Shown here: in pieces, positions 1 to 13,012 of the stretch
How positions within the stretch are numbered: position 1 is the stretch's first letter
Layout of the letters: each line of letters opens with the position of its first letter
Origin: Antedon bifida
Taxonomy: Eukaryota; Echinodermata; Crinoidea; Comatulida; Antedonidae
Assembly: GCA_963402885.1 (NCBI GenBank)
Contig: OY727096.1
Coordinates: 31,601,820-31,665,819, forward strand
Length of the DNA stretch: 64,000 bases
Direction of reading: 5' to 3'
Notes under the pieces: model-generated
Told to the model about the DNA's origin: nothing
What the model saw: the letters and a program-made list of their open reading frames with translations, nothing else
The model's database searches: none
Translations under genes and position numbers: made by a program

Positions 1-2240
1 TGTATTATTTAGATTTATAGGACCACTTAATATCAGGCGTTTATCCTCTTTCAGGATGGTAGAATAGATAAATACAAATCATTGGTTATACTATGAAAAT
101 AGTAATGACGTCTGTCTGTATTTTTTAGAATGATGAGCAGGTTGTATTTTAAGACAAATAAATATAATAACTATACATATAGGCCTCTGTGTTCGCTCCA
201 AACTGTGTAACACATTTAGAATTTCACAGTTAAGCCACAAAAAGACAGGATTTTAATAATAAATTATTAGTTGGATTACCCGTTTAGTATTTTAGGTGAA
301 AGTTATGTTTTTTACGAATTTGAATCAAATGTGTGACAAACTAATATAATTTATAAAATAAGTAGGCCTATGCCTAATTGATACAATTGTTGAAAAACGC
401 TACAGCAAACAAGTAGTTAAGAAATAATGAAAATTAAAGGTAATGGGAAATCAACTTATTGCTTTAGTACTTGTTTTTTTCACCTAAAACAAAGGCATTA
501 TATGACTACAAAGGCGTTGTTTCTTACATTGAAGATTATTATAAAATTAATTAGTTCTATTATTATCTGTAGGCTATAATCTGTCCTGTTACATTCAAAC
601 CTAATACATGTATTGTACACAGTTAATTCTTACAAGCAACGGCCAAGCTTAAGTAGTTGATTTAATAGTACCATAGCTTAGGCTTTTGAAATTAACTTCT
701 CCAACAAAAGTGTGTTTTCAATTGAATTGTAAATCTGTAACCGGAGGTAAAGCTATAAATAAATATATTTTTAAAACAAATCAGAAAAGGGGCTTCCCAT
801 TTCCTTTTTAACTAAAATGAATTTATGGCTTATTACACTTATAATAATGCATAATTATTAACCTGTGTGACTGATTTAAGCTCCGGTATGGAGTTTAAAC
901 TCAATTAAAAAGTTTAGTATTTGCTTTATGATGATTACAGTACATACGAATTAGAATGCATTTTTTATTATTTACAGGAATTATCTTGGATTTAAGAAAC
1001 AGAGTATTCCTTGTCGTATAATACATACACAATATGCGGGAAATAAAAACATCTGTGCTAAAGATTAGCACATAAACAAGTAATAAAATTAACTGGAATG
1101 CAATAATACATTTTAGAAACCATTAATATTTATTAGTTTGCGTTTTAGTTGTAAGTTTCGTATAATATCACAACATTGCGCTTTCATCATCCACCAAACA
1201 CCGCACAATCATATTCCTCAAGTCCTGACGATGTTGTTAAATATAGGCCCTATTATTGAATATGTACACGAATGGAACAACTTACATTCAAAGTACTATA
1301 TTATTTCAATCATTGTGAGTTTATATTTATTCTCTATATGACCGATTATATCTGCAGCCTAACATAATTCTAAAGAATTTCTGAAGATATTCTAAAGAAT
1401 GTCTAAAGTTTTTTCTTAAGATATTTTAAAATTTATTTCTAAAGTTATTTTAATACAATTTATTATTAATTTAACCTATACCTCTATACATCATATAACA
1501 GTTAAATATATAGAATTTGTATATAATTTCTATATAATTTTTTTTCAGTTTCAAAAATGTAAATAAATTGTTATAATTTTAGTGACTACACATCTCTCTT
1601 TCTGACTTCAAAACTCCATTACACTATAAATAAATTTTATGACATTAGCAACATCTTTATTAACTGAACGTTTCTATTTTTGTTAATCATTATTAATACG
1701 GATTTTATAATGATAGTCCGGTTTCAGTATACTTGATTATACTGTATAATACTACTCGAGTCAAGGAAGTATTACTAACAATCAGGTTAATTGCTAATTT
1801 TCTTTGAAAACGTGTCCGGCTGGAAAACCCATGATTACTGGAAATTGGATTTTCTCCAGTATTATAAATCTTTAAAATTCGATATAGATTAATTAATTAA
1901 CTATATTTTAATACTATATTGATATAATTAGATGCATGCTCTATTAATTGTTGAAAAAGTAAGAAAATAGTAACATGTTTTATTGCTAAAATATCAAACA
2001 AATTACAAAATAATATTTTATTAACATACTTCACTTATTGATGCCTATTGACGTTAGTTGAGGATTAAACTACTTAAAATGCTGAAGTGTGACTTTGTTT
2101 ATAAGTCTTAAGAACACACTGCATGACGTATTCACAGTGACAGTGACTTTGTCGACATTATCATGCCATTCTGTGATTGGTGGAAAGTAAACAGAAGGTC
2201 TTATAACATCCTAGTATCTTCTTTATAACGCGCCAAATCA
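1..2240. other. AT-rich intergenic DNA, no gene seen
   Basis: I see no open frame with protein-like composition on either strand and no RNA gene. The stretch is strongly AT-rich with scattered taggccta motifs. Its right end grades into the putative PKS-A promoter. Confidence 0.6.
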
Positions 2241-2276
2241 GTGTTGAACTGTAGTGTCAGATGTATACACACTCCG
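2170..2276 (+). promoter_or_regulatory. Putative PKS-A promoter and non-coding first exon
   Basis: A CCAAT-type element (gattgg, about 2176), a TATA-like tttataa (2222-2228) and then a candidate transcribed stretch ending in a good splice donor (g|gtaagt, GT at 2277-2278) precede PKS-A. The matching acceptor is tttttcag ending at 3124, 16 nt before the ATG. PKS-B and CAP show the same layout of non-coding exon, intron and short leader. This is inferred from sequence signals only. Confidence 0.4.
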
Positions 2277-2444
2277 GTAAGTTTTCTTTTTTTTCTTCCG
2301 CCTCGATAGGAAATTTGAATAATGTACATATTTTAAACTACTACTGTACATTCATATAAAACACAAATCCTTGTTTGTTTAATAACATTATAATACTATT
2401 TTACTGTATACTATTTTTTATTTGTTGGTTTATTTTGTTTGTAA

Positions 2445-2655
2445 ATAATTAGCTTGTCTATTTTTTGGTCCCCTCGCATTATGTTTTTTAATACTATTAT
2501 TTTGTAAACCAATTTTTATATTTTTTTAAAAAGTAATCTAGGGTGTCTATCACACACCTGGTTTCCTGAGACCCCATTTCATATTTTTCTTGACTCATTG
2601 TACATTCTATTATTTTATCATGTGATTTGATGAATAAATGTATTTGAATAATATT
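2445..2655 (+). repeat. Possible LINE 3'-end fragment
   Basis: A T-rich stretch ending in tgatgaataaatgtatttga has the look of a non-LTR retrotransposon 3' UTR, with a poly(A)-signal-like end and no coding part. It would lie in the PKS-A leader intron. The call rests on texture, not on an aligned family. Confidence 0.25.
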
Positions 2656-3140
2656 ATTTAATTAATCATCACTGTAAAATTGAAAACATTCATATCATAT
2701 AAAATAAAAATGTCATTATAAGATGTATCCGTTTTTAGATCTAAAGGCAAAACTTGCTTGATGTTACGATTGTTGTATTCATTTTGTTCCTCTGAGCCGG
2801 CGGTGTGGATGTTTTTGGCTGTGTTAAATAAATTAAATACAAATAATAATACTCAGTTGATGTTTACAATTTTCTTTGTATTATTTCATTTCTCCGCGTT
2901 GTCGCATGAAATGATGGATGGATCTTGTTTCTGATTGCTCATTAATTATCAGGATAATTTGATCTGGAAAAAATGTGTGTTATGTGATATTGTCTATTTA
3001 TTGAATTGATTCATTTTTTCATCATCGGTAAAAACAATCCTATTTGAATTGAATTGAATTCTTAGATCAAAATCAAATGATTGAAATGAATCGTATTAGT
3101 TAATCATGATTTTATATTTTTCAGTAAGTAAGAGTTAATC

Positions 3141-6100
3141 ATGAGTATACGGAACCTTTACCGTTCTATAAAACCACAAGTAACAGTGGACGATTCCCTT
3201 GACGATGACAACAAGATAGCCATAGTAGGAATTGGATGCAGGTACGGCGATGGAGTCGCAGGCCCACGTCAGATGTGGGAAATGCTCATGGAGGAACGGG
3301 ATTGTACTGGTCCACCGCCTCCTCAACGTTTTGATAAATCTACATATTTTTTCCCCGGTGAAAAGCAAAAGGGAAAACTGTATACAAAAGCAGGAGGATA
3401 CTTGGAACAGAATCCTATGATGTTTGACCGACAGTTCTTTAAGATGTCTCCAGGTAAATTCATTTTAATCATATACAGGTATAAATGAATTTGCTTGCGT
3501 AGAAGTAACACAAGCTGCAGCAACAAGTATTATACAGTTGAAACAATAATGTTTGTTGAAAATTATCTTACATCGATCGTAGGCAATAGCATAGTAATAT
3601 TACGACTTAAATTTATTACAGAAAATATATTGCTCTATTATGTTAGATTTGGAAAAAAAATCTGATCTGATATTTAATTTACATGTGAATGCAATGCGAT
3701 ACATAGAATCATTCTAAAGAAACACGATACGAAACGAAACTGTATTCTTAATTCTTTTTCTTAATATCTATATAAAATTAGTACCCAGATTCCAAAAAGA
3801 TATACTGACTTAAAATGACAATCTTTCACACCCAAATGTTTATAGAAGAATTATTTAATTTTTTTAGAAGAGGCCGAGCATATGGATCCACAAATTCGAA
3901 TTCTTCTTGAGGTTGTATGGGAATCGATTGAAGATGCTGGTATTTCGGCATCATCACTCCGAGGCTCAAACACCGGTGTGTATATGGGAGTAACAGCCAA
4001 TGAGTATCTCCATCTTACTGCATTTCCTCAAAGCAACATTGGTCAATATACAAATTCAGGAACCAACTCTTGCATGATCTCAAATCGAATTTCGTACGAG
4101 TTTGATTTAAGAGGGCCAAGTTTTTCCATCGACACAGCATGTTCGTCATCTCTCTATGCCGTGAAAGTTGCTTGTGATGCCCTTAAAGAAGGGGTCTGTG
4201 ACACAGCGATTGCCGGTGGAGTCAATATCATTCTTTTACCATTGGTTACAATTGGATTTTGTCAAGCTGGTATGCTCTCTCCCGATGGACAATGCAGAAG
4301 TTTTGATGAATCCGCTAATGGTTACAGTAGAAGTGAAGGGGTGGGATCGGTAATACTCAAGCCACTCAAACGTGCCGTAGAAGATGGAGATCGAATTTAT
4401 GCAGTGATACGAGGAGGAGCTCTTACAAATGATGGACGAACTCCAGGTATTGCAAACCCAAGTTTTGATGCCCAGATTGATCTTGTGTATAGAGCTTGTA
4501 CAGCTGCAAAAGTCGACCCATGTGATATTGCTTATATCGAAGCACATGGAACTGGTACTAAGGTAGGCGACAAAACAGAAGCGAATGCTATTGGTGAAGC
4601 CATGAGTAAAAAACGTTCAGATGACATGCCACCTTTGTATATCGGTTCCATAAAATCAAATGTAGGACACGCAGAAGGTGCTGCTGGAATAGCAGGTGTT
4701 ATCAAGACAGCATTGTCATTATATCATCGAGAAATTCCGGGTGTTGTGCATTTCAAACGCGGTAATCCTAACATCAATTTCAAGGATCTGAAACTGAAAG
4801 TTCCACCAACAAGCATTCCCTGGCCGGCTGGTTCAAAATTTCTCGCAGGTTGCAGCTCGTTTGGATTCGGTGGGGCTAACGCACATGTCGTTTTTGAAGC
4901 CGCACCATTAAAACCATTTAACAGTTTACCAAACAGAATTGATAACATGAATGGTAATGACGGTGAATACCACACGTTATTATTATCGGCATCTTCGAAA
5001 GAAGCGCTTGATGAGAGATGTTCCAACTGGGTGGATTTTCTTGTGGAAGACCTTGAAATGAGATCTGATGCATTCATAAATGCACTTTATACAGCAAATG
5101 TACGATCCCATCGTCATTCAGACAGGTTGGCATTGCTGGCAAAATCTAGAAATGAGTTGGTAAAACTTCTTCGTGATAGAGTGAAAGGAAATTCAAACTC
5201 TAATATGACGTTTGAAGGAAAGGCACCAGAGGGAAATACATTCATCAGAATAGTGTTTGTCTTTTCTGGTATGGGCACTCAATGGTGGGGCATGGCTAGG
5301 CAGTTAATGAACACTCAGCTTATATTCAACAGTGTTATAAACGTAAGTATATGGTTCCATCCATCCATCCACTTTCTCTTCTTACGAACTACCTGAATAA
5401 TAGAACGCAATTTACTTCCTATAACTCCCACTTTTCTGAACTTCTTCCTGTTACATGCGGCGTTCCTCAAGGATCCATTCTGGGCCCCCTTCTCTTCTTA
5501 ATCTATGTTAATGACTTAATTCATGCTTCAAACTCTTTTTCATATGTTCAATTTGCTGATGATACCAATATCTTCCTTTCCCATCCTGATTTCAACACTC
5601 TTACAAGAACCTTCAACAATGAAATCAGCAATGTTTCAAACTGGTTCAAACTAAATAAGTTATCCCTTAACATCAGTAAAACAAACTACATTTACTTCTC
5701 CACTAACAAAAAAACTAATAACAATCCGAATGCAAATATATACATCGATCACACCCCTATCAAACAAGTTGAAAGCACATCATTTCTTGGTGTTCAAATA
5801 GACAACAAATTAAACTGGAAGCTTCATATAGCTAAAATCTCCAATAATATCTCCAAAACCATTGGTGTACTAAATAAACTGAAATCTACATTACCTCCTA
5901 AAATCATCACTTCTTTGTACAACACACTCATCTTGCCTCACCTCTTCTATTGTAACACTGTCTGGGCAGCAACAGATTCAAAGCATCAAACTCTTTGTCC
6001 ATGGCTTAGTACTGAAACAACTAAACTTGACAGACTATTCAAACTCCAAAAGAAGGCAGTCCGTATATGTACCCAATCAAATTATCTCTCTCATACTAAA

Positions 6101-9100
6101 CCACTTTTCCATGATCTAAACACCCTAAATATCTTTGACATAAACAAATTACAGACAGCCCTTTTCATGTATCGACTTTCCAATAACACACTTCCTAATA
6201 CCTTAAAAAGATTTTTTCAAAAAAATAACGAGCTTCACAAATATAATACCCGAAATTCAAACAAATACGTCCAATCTAACCTAAATCGAAACTCTTCCCG
6301 AAATTCAATTATCCACACAGGCCCCTTACTATGGAACTCCCTTAACAAGTCTTTATTTGATTATAGTTTCATCATATTTAAATCAAAATACAAAAAATAC
6401 CTAATATCAAAATACAAACCAACTTAATATTTCACCCAAATTTTGACCTATTTCAAACACCTCTTTTACCCTTATTTATTTATTTGTTTGTTTGTTTGTC
6501 TTGTCTTCGTCCATACTTTGTCTCTTGCGTAGTGTATGTACTGTCTGTAACCCCTGTTTGTCTCTGTCTATGAACATTGATCCAAATTTTTTTATACAAC
6601 TTTTTTCCTGGTGGAACCTGTCTTAAAGCTCTTTGAGCTTATTTGTGTTTTCTCCAGATACAATGCATTTATATTAACTTGATTCATATTTTGTCAACAT
6701 ATTTTGAAATTTGCTTTGTATAAATAAAATGAATGAATGAATGAATGAATTTTGATGTAAAACTTCCTACCTTAGTAAAGAGACTGTCACTAAAAAACCT
6801 TAACGTACATCTTCTCTCGTAACAAATTGTATGTTTTTTATAAATACATTTACACTTTTACTGGTTACCGTACAATCCATTCAGGCTGTTAATTTATATT
6901 TGTTAGTTAATTTTTTGATATAAGAAACGTTTAGTTGATGTCCATGTAGAATTTAGGGATAAATCACGAGTGATAGTATAGATGTCCGTTTAAAATTGAT
7001 GATTTGTTAAAATATTTAGTCAAAATGATCAAAATTCCCAAAACAAATATATTGAATATAAGAAATTTGTTATTTTTAATGTAGAAAATAGACGTAATAC
7101 TTGGTAAATACGGTGCAACATGGTCACTTGTACAAATGCTGTCAGAAGAAAAGGACAAAGACAGAATCAACAATACGGGTAAGTTACTTGTTTTAACGAT
7201 TACACAAAATCAACTTTTTCTTTTTAATGTTGTTTGTCTATTTGAAGTATACACATATAATGGCCGGTGGTTTGGGTTGAATGAGTATGGTGAAAAAATG
7301 ATGGGAATATGAACCTCTAGTTGACCCGAAATTACTCTAAACCTTAAAAGTTAAACAAGTTTTTTATTTCATTTAATTAATTCTGTTCGTTGATAATGAA
7401 AAAATAATAATTCTTTTTATTTAGTCTCTGATTAATTGTAATACACAATAGAAAAGACACAAAGAAGCAATAATGCAAATATTTATATTATTTTATGCTT
7501 TTGTTCCGTTTTATAACATCATTATTATTATTGTTAATTACATAAAAAATATTATATTTTCACAGAAATTTCCCAAACTTGCATTTGTAGCGTTCAGATC
7601 GGATTAGTCGAACTGTACAAGCATTATGGAGTAACTCCGAGTGCCATAATCGGTCATAGTGTGGGCGAAGTAGCAGCAGCATACGCAGCCGGACTCATAT
7701 CTATGTCAACTGCTGTTAGAATAATTTTTACAAGAGGTCATCTTCTTGTAAAAACTAGTGGGTCAGGAACAATGGCAGCAATTCTTCATGATGTTGATGA
7801 TATACAAGATCAACTAAAATCCACGGATTTGGACGTAGCTGCTCTTAATAGTCCTTCCCAGATAGTGGTTTCTGGTACAACACTATCTATTAACAAGCTC
7901 ACTTCAAAACTTAAACAAGATGGTATACAAGCAAGAGAACTAAAGGTAAATAACGCCTTCCACAGCCGTCAACAGGAAATTCTTAAAAAAGAATTCTTTA
8001 AAGAAACACGCTTTCTAAAGAAACGCAAGTCGTCGTCGTCTAACTGTCACAGACCTCTTTTCCCAATGATGTCAACCGTCACAAACCGGTATCTTACGCT
8101 GCAAGAAGCAAATAGCTCCGAGTACTGGTGGAATAATATTCGCCATAAAGTGAGATTCAAAGACGCAGTGGATGCTGTACTCAAGGATGGATACAACAGT
8201 TTTCTTGAAATAGGTGCCCATCCTGCATTGGCACCGGCAATTAAAGATACCATAGCTTCTACACCGAACAAACCAACTATTAACTTCATTACTCATTCTC
8301 TCAAAAGACCTCGTGATGTTAGTAACTCTGCCAACGATATTCTGAGTTTTAATATGTCAATAGCACAATTATTCGTAAGTGGCTACAAAGTCGATTTGTC
8401 ACCGTGTTTTCAAGGGTTTAAGGTCGAAGTAGAGTCTTTACCTCTGTATCCATGGCAACGAATTACATGTTCGGCAGCAACTGAAGCAGCTGATATAAAT
8501 ATGAGATATCCACATCATTGTCATCCTCTTTTAGGGGAGTCAGAATCATCCGCAAACTATCACGAAAACAAGAAACTTCGAGTTTGGAAATCAAACATTG
8601 GAACTCACAAAGAGCCGTGGATTGCCGATCATATTCTCCAAGGAAGTGTCGTACTTCCAGCTGCTGGCTTTATAGAGACAGCCATTGCTGCTCATCGTGA
8701 GTTGTTTACAGATTCTCGCCCAGTAGTGATGTCAGATCTTCGCTTTGACAGGTTTCTTTTTGTTTCTGAAGCTGACACAATACTAGAAACAACGACTGAG
8801 ATGGAATTGAATGGACAAGCAACATTCGCATTACGATCTTTCAACACAAAAGAAAACAAATGGATGACACATTCAACTATGCATCTAAAACAAGAAAAAC
8901 ACAATTCAGAAGAGAAACAATCGTTTCTTCCAATTTTTGAGATAAAGGGAAGGTGTCTTGGGGAATTGGACAAATCTGGTTTTTATGAGATTATGACAAA
9001 ACATGGCTTTAGTCTTGGTAACAGTTTCATGTGCATCGAAAAGGTAAAGTACAGTCGAACGGTTGATGAGGCACTTCTATATATTCACGCACCCGACACG

Positions 9101-12100
9101 GTTGTCGCACAGTCTTCTCGTTTCAACACGCATCCAGCCATCATTGATGGGATATTACAGGCCGTCGGTGGTCTTGTTGGCCTACAAGGAAAGGTATTAA
9201 ATCCAACAGAAAAACCTATTGTGCGTGCCCCAAGAGGTGTAAAACACGTCATCTTAAGCCACGTCACATTTCCAACTAATGTGGTTCTTCACTATAAGCT
9301 ATCGGATGCGTATAGTGATACACATGATCTTAAAATAAATATTTCCATAGCAGATGCAGAATCATATGCTGTACTTGGTAAATTTGAACAAATTAGTTTT
9401 GGCTCAGTTGCTGCCACAAACGAACAACAGAATCTGCGGCTCTGGGAAAAACATTGGATACAAGTATACCCTGGTGAATCATCTTATAATGAGAAAAGTC
9501 AGAATATCTTGATGGGAGACGATAGTGATCTTACTAAACACCTAAGTAAGTTGCTTAAACAAGAAGGAATATCGGCAATGACCATCGCCAAAGGTTCCGA
9601 TTTCAAGTCAGATACAGACGAACAGAAGAATATTATTTTGCTTTTTAAAGCTGGTGACAAAGACCTCACAACAATATCTAAGATAGATTTACTTAACCAA
9701 CAAGCACATATTGCAACATCATGCTTAGACCAATATAATAAATATTCTCGTAAGAAAGAACAAAGACCAAACATGTGGCTTGTAACACGTGATGCTTTTC
9801 CTGCAAACCACGACGATGTAGTTGATCCAACACAATCCTCTGCTTACGGATTTGCACTTTGTGTCATGCAAGAAGATCCTACTATGAAAGTATTCATTGT
9901 AGATCTACCTTCAAATCTTGATAATCAAGCTGCATCGAAATGGTTGACCGACTATATTTGGAAGACAGATCCATGTGACAACATAGTTGCTTTACGTAAG
10001 TCAAAATTAGACCGGCCATACGATGCGTTTTCACTTAGACTTGCTATAAGCAAACCTGATGAGTTCCCTTTAAAAGTAGCATCTTCTATTTGGAAATTCG
10101 ATATTGGGAAAAGTTTGCAGAATGGGAAAGTGTTTCTTACTAAAGACATACGCGATCACATTATAAACTGTGCAGATAATGTTGATATACATGTGGCGGC
10201 TTTCCATTTAATGACAACAAAGGAGAATAATACTTCTGACGAAGATAAAAGTGTTGCTTTTTTCTGTGGTCAATCTGATAAGAATACTTCATTTATTGGC
10301 TTCTGTGAAGAGGAGGAACTAAGATCAACAATAAGATGTCACCAAGATGACGTCGTTGAAGTGACGAGCAGCCTTAACGCAGACGAGATAGTCAATATCG
10401 TATCAAGATACATAATACCATTCGGTGTAATTCGTAACTTTAGACCCTGTAAAGAAAGCACAACAATAGTTTGTCTGTCTTCAAACAAGGACAAGATTGG
10501 GCTTTCAATGGCACATATTGCTGCAGAACTGAAACATAATGTTATTGTAGCTGTTAAAGATCTATCAGTAAACAACGGAGTTCATCTACATGGTGAACAT
10601 AGAGCAACTGTTTTAGACATTAAAGATGTCATGTCATCCTTAAACTCACAGAGCGTGGGTATCGTAGTTGGCTGTGAATCAGTAGTTACAGAATTGTTCC
10701 AGTTGTGTAATATGAACGACAAACTAAAACCCTTTTCTAAAATTTCTATTATTGACACCGACTCGTCTACTGTTACCAATTCTAAGCTTTGTGGTTTGCC
10801 CAAGCATGCAGTTGTTGAAAAGGTTTCCTACGCGTTTTCTTCAAAACTCGAACTTCAGAAAATGAAACCTGTCCTTGATGAGTTAGTTGGTTTATTTGAA
10901 AAACCTTCCTCTATGATCAATCAATTGAAAGAGGATGTGATTCCAAAAGTAATTCCACTGGAAAACATTGCAGTCATGAAAGATGTTTCATTTAGTAACG
11001 TTACGGTTGCTGTTGGAAATTCACCTGTCTCAACTTCATATGACTTTTTAAAAGGAGAAATTGTGTTCAAAAATGAAGAATCATATCTTGTGACTGGCGG
11101 TACTAAAGGCTTTGGATTGTGTCTAGTTGAATGGCTATCTGCCAAAGGAGCAGGTTGTGTGTATATCCTTAGTCGGTCAGAAGCGGATGCTGAAGAAAGA
11201 GAACGGTTAGATTATCTGAACAAGTCTGGGACGGCAATCGTTCATATTAAAACTGATATCTCAAGCAGCTCCGACGTAGAACTGGCTTTTAAACGGATTT
11301 CAAGTGATATGTCCTATCAACTTTCTGGAATTTTCCATTGCGCTGCACAGTATGATGATAGACTGTTAAATGATATCACACCTGAAGTATGGAAGAAAGT
11401 AATGGCTGCTAAATCATGGGGCGCTCTTCTGTTACATCAGATGTCCGTGAAGTTCAATACTGATTTGAAATATTTCGTTATGATTTCGTCTATTGTTCAA
11501 CTGATAGGAAATTCGGGTCAGGCAAGTTACTGTGCAGCCAACACCTTTCTATCTTCCCTCGGATATTTCCGTAGAAGTAAGTGTTTACCTGCAACAGTTT
11601 TTTGTCCTGGAGTAATCAAAAGCGATGGATATGCTGCAAGGGCGGGCCTCGTAGACTTCTGGGATAGAAGAGGTGTTGAAGCTTTGTCTCCAATGCACTT
11701 ACTAAACGGTCTGGGCATACTTCTAAGAAGCGGAGTTAAGGAAATGGGATTAAGTGGAAATTTTAGACAAAGAGATTTTATCAGAGAGAATAAAATATTT
11801 GCCAAAGAACACATTGCCATTCCCAGTGGTCGTTTTTCTATACTGAAAGAATTTGATATAGAAAATATAAAACTGCAAGTTGGAGACAGTGGACAAAATG
11901 ATATTACTCAATATCCTCCAGAAGTGGCCAAGTCATTTGTTCTAAATAAACTGTGTGGTTTTATCTCAGAACGTCTTGGTATAACGGGTGACATTTCACC
12001 AGATGTATCGCCATCCTCGATTGGTGTAGATTCTCTTATGACAACTGAATTCAGTGGGTTTATCCAAAGTACATTTGATGTATTTGTACCACCAATGGAG

Positions 12101-13012
12101 TTAATGAATGCTAATATTACATTACTAGCAATATCTGCTTCAATATACAAGAATGTATTAGCAGAAAAACAGATTGTAGACGATGGAAATAATGATGAAG
12201 AGGAAGATGACACATCATGGAAGGCCTGGTATGTTATGGATGAAAGAGTTACCCCTGATATTCAACTCATTTGTTTTCCACCGAATGGAGGTGGTCCGTC
12301 TACATACGCTTGGTGGCAAAACAACTTCGATAAATACAACGTTCAGGTAATTATGGCAAAACTTCCCGGATGGGAAGGGCGCCAACACGAGAAGCCACTT
12401 CAGACAATCGAAGAAATGATAAGTCACTTAACAGAAAATCTTGCTCCTAGGCTCATTTCCGGTAAATTTGTTTTATTTGGTCACAGTCTCGGTGGACTCC
12501 TTGCTTTCGAAGTTGCACATCGGTTGATGGAAAGAAACATCCGCCCGGCTCATTTAGTAATCAGCTCTTGGTATGCGCCTACACTAAACTACCCTAACGC
12601 GACAGAACTTGAAAATGCCCCTAAACTATTACGACAAATGGAACAAGATATCAAGAACAATATTCGAGTGGTGGACAACAAATCATTAAAGCTTTCGTTT
12701 GTTGATGATGATGTCTTGGGCAACAATGAATTGATGCGACGCCTCATTCCATGTTTCCATGTGGGCTTCAAGATTTGCCAAATGTACAGTAATACTCACA
12801 AGGAAAAACTTCCATGTGGCATGACGATAATTGGTGCAAAGTCGGATAGGTTTATTCCAATTTCCTCTTTGGACGCATGGTGTCTTGAAATTGAATCTAA
12901 TCAATCTTTTAAAAAGATAATCGTTCCTGGAGGTCATATGCATATTACATCAGCTAAAAAGAAATTCTTTAATGAAATGCAGAGTGTGTTAAAAGACGCA
13001 TTTGATTTTTAG
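3141..13012 (+). CDS. Animal type I iterative polyketide synthase, copy A (KS-AT-DH-psiKR-ER-like-KR-ACP-TE)
   Basis: Four coding exons, 3141-3453, 3868-5342, 7085-7178 and 7566-13012, join in frame (phases 1, 0, 1) to give 2442 aa. An in-frame stop at 3129-3131 fixes the start. Domains by approximate residue: KS 22-450 with DTACSSS (Cys196), EAHGTGT (His331) and NVGHAEG (His372); AT 565-870 with GHSVGE (Ser659) and NAFHS, the form typical of malonyl-CoA selection; DH 945-1165 with H-x3-G-x4-P (His983) and HPAIIDG (Asp1155); a structural pseudo-KR about 1250-1450; a degenerate ER-like segment about 1465-1690; KR 1800-2020 with TGGTKGFG and SYCAAN (Tyr1949); ACP with GVDSL (Ser2117); TE 2195-2442 with GHSLGG (Ser2268), Asp2388 and GGHMHIT (His2418). 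It should extend malonyl units iteratively with ketoreduction and dehydration, then release the chain through the TE. A mammalian-type FAS is less likely, because FAS needs a working ER. The product is unknown. Confidence 0.93.
5352..6752 (+). mobile_element. 5'-truncated non-LTR retrotransposon (L2/CR1-like LINE) in PKS-A intron 2
   Basis: An open frame of about 350 codons ending at 6427 encodes the C-terminal half of a LINE reverse transcriptase: GVPQGSILGPLLF, FADDTN (catalytic DD), LSLNISKTNYI and LGVQID, then the LWNSLN segment common near the end of jockey/CR1/L2 ORF2 proteins. The 3' UTR runs to an aataaaatgaatgaatgaat tail (tandem gaat, about 6725-6750), a tail style seen in L2-like elements. 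The endonuclease and N-terminal RT parts are absent, as after abortive reverse transcription. It lies in the same orientation as the host gene, starting about 10-30 nt past the donor. The RT frame is intact to its stop, so the insertion is probably fairly young. No clear target duplication was found. Confidence 0.85.

Noticed and set aside
5351-6427. Treating the RT-containing frame as part of PKS-A
   Set aside because: It starts after a strong splice donor, encodes LINE reverse transcriptase motifs, and PKS-A exon 3 follows downstream in the expected phase.
3141-13012. Annotating the two large genes as fatty acid synthase
   Set aside because: Domain order is FAS-like, but the ER cofactor loop is missing, the TE is of another type, and tandem copies with conversion fit a specialised PKS better.
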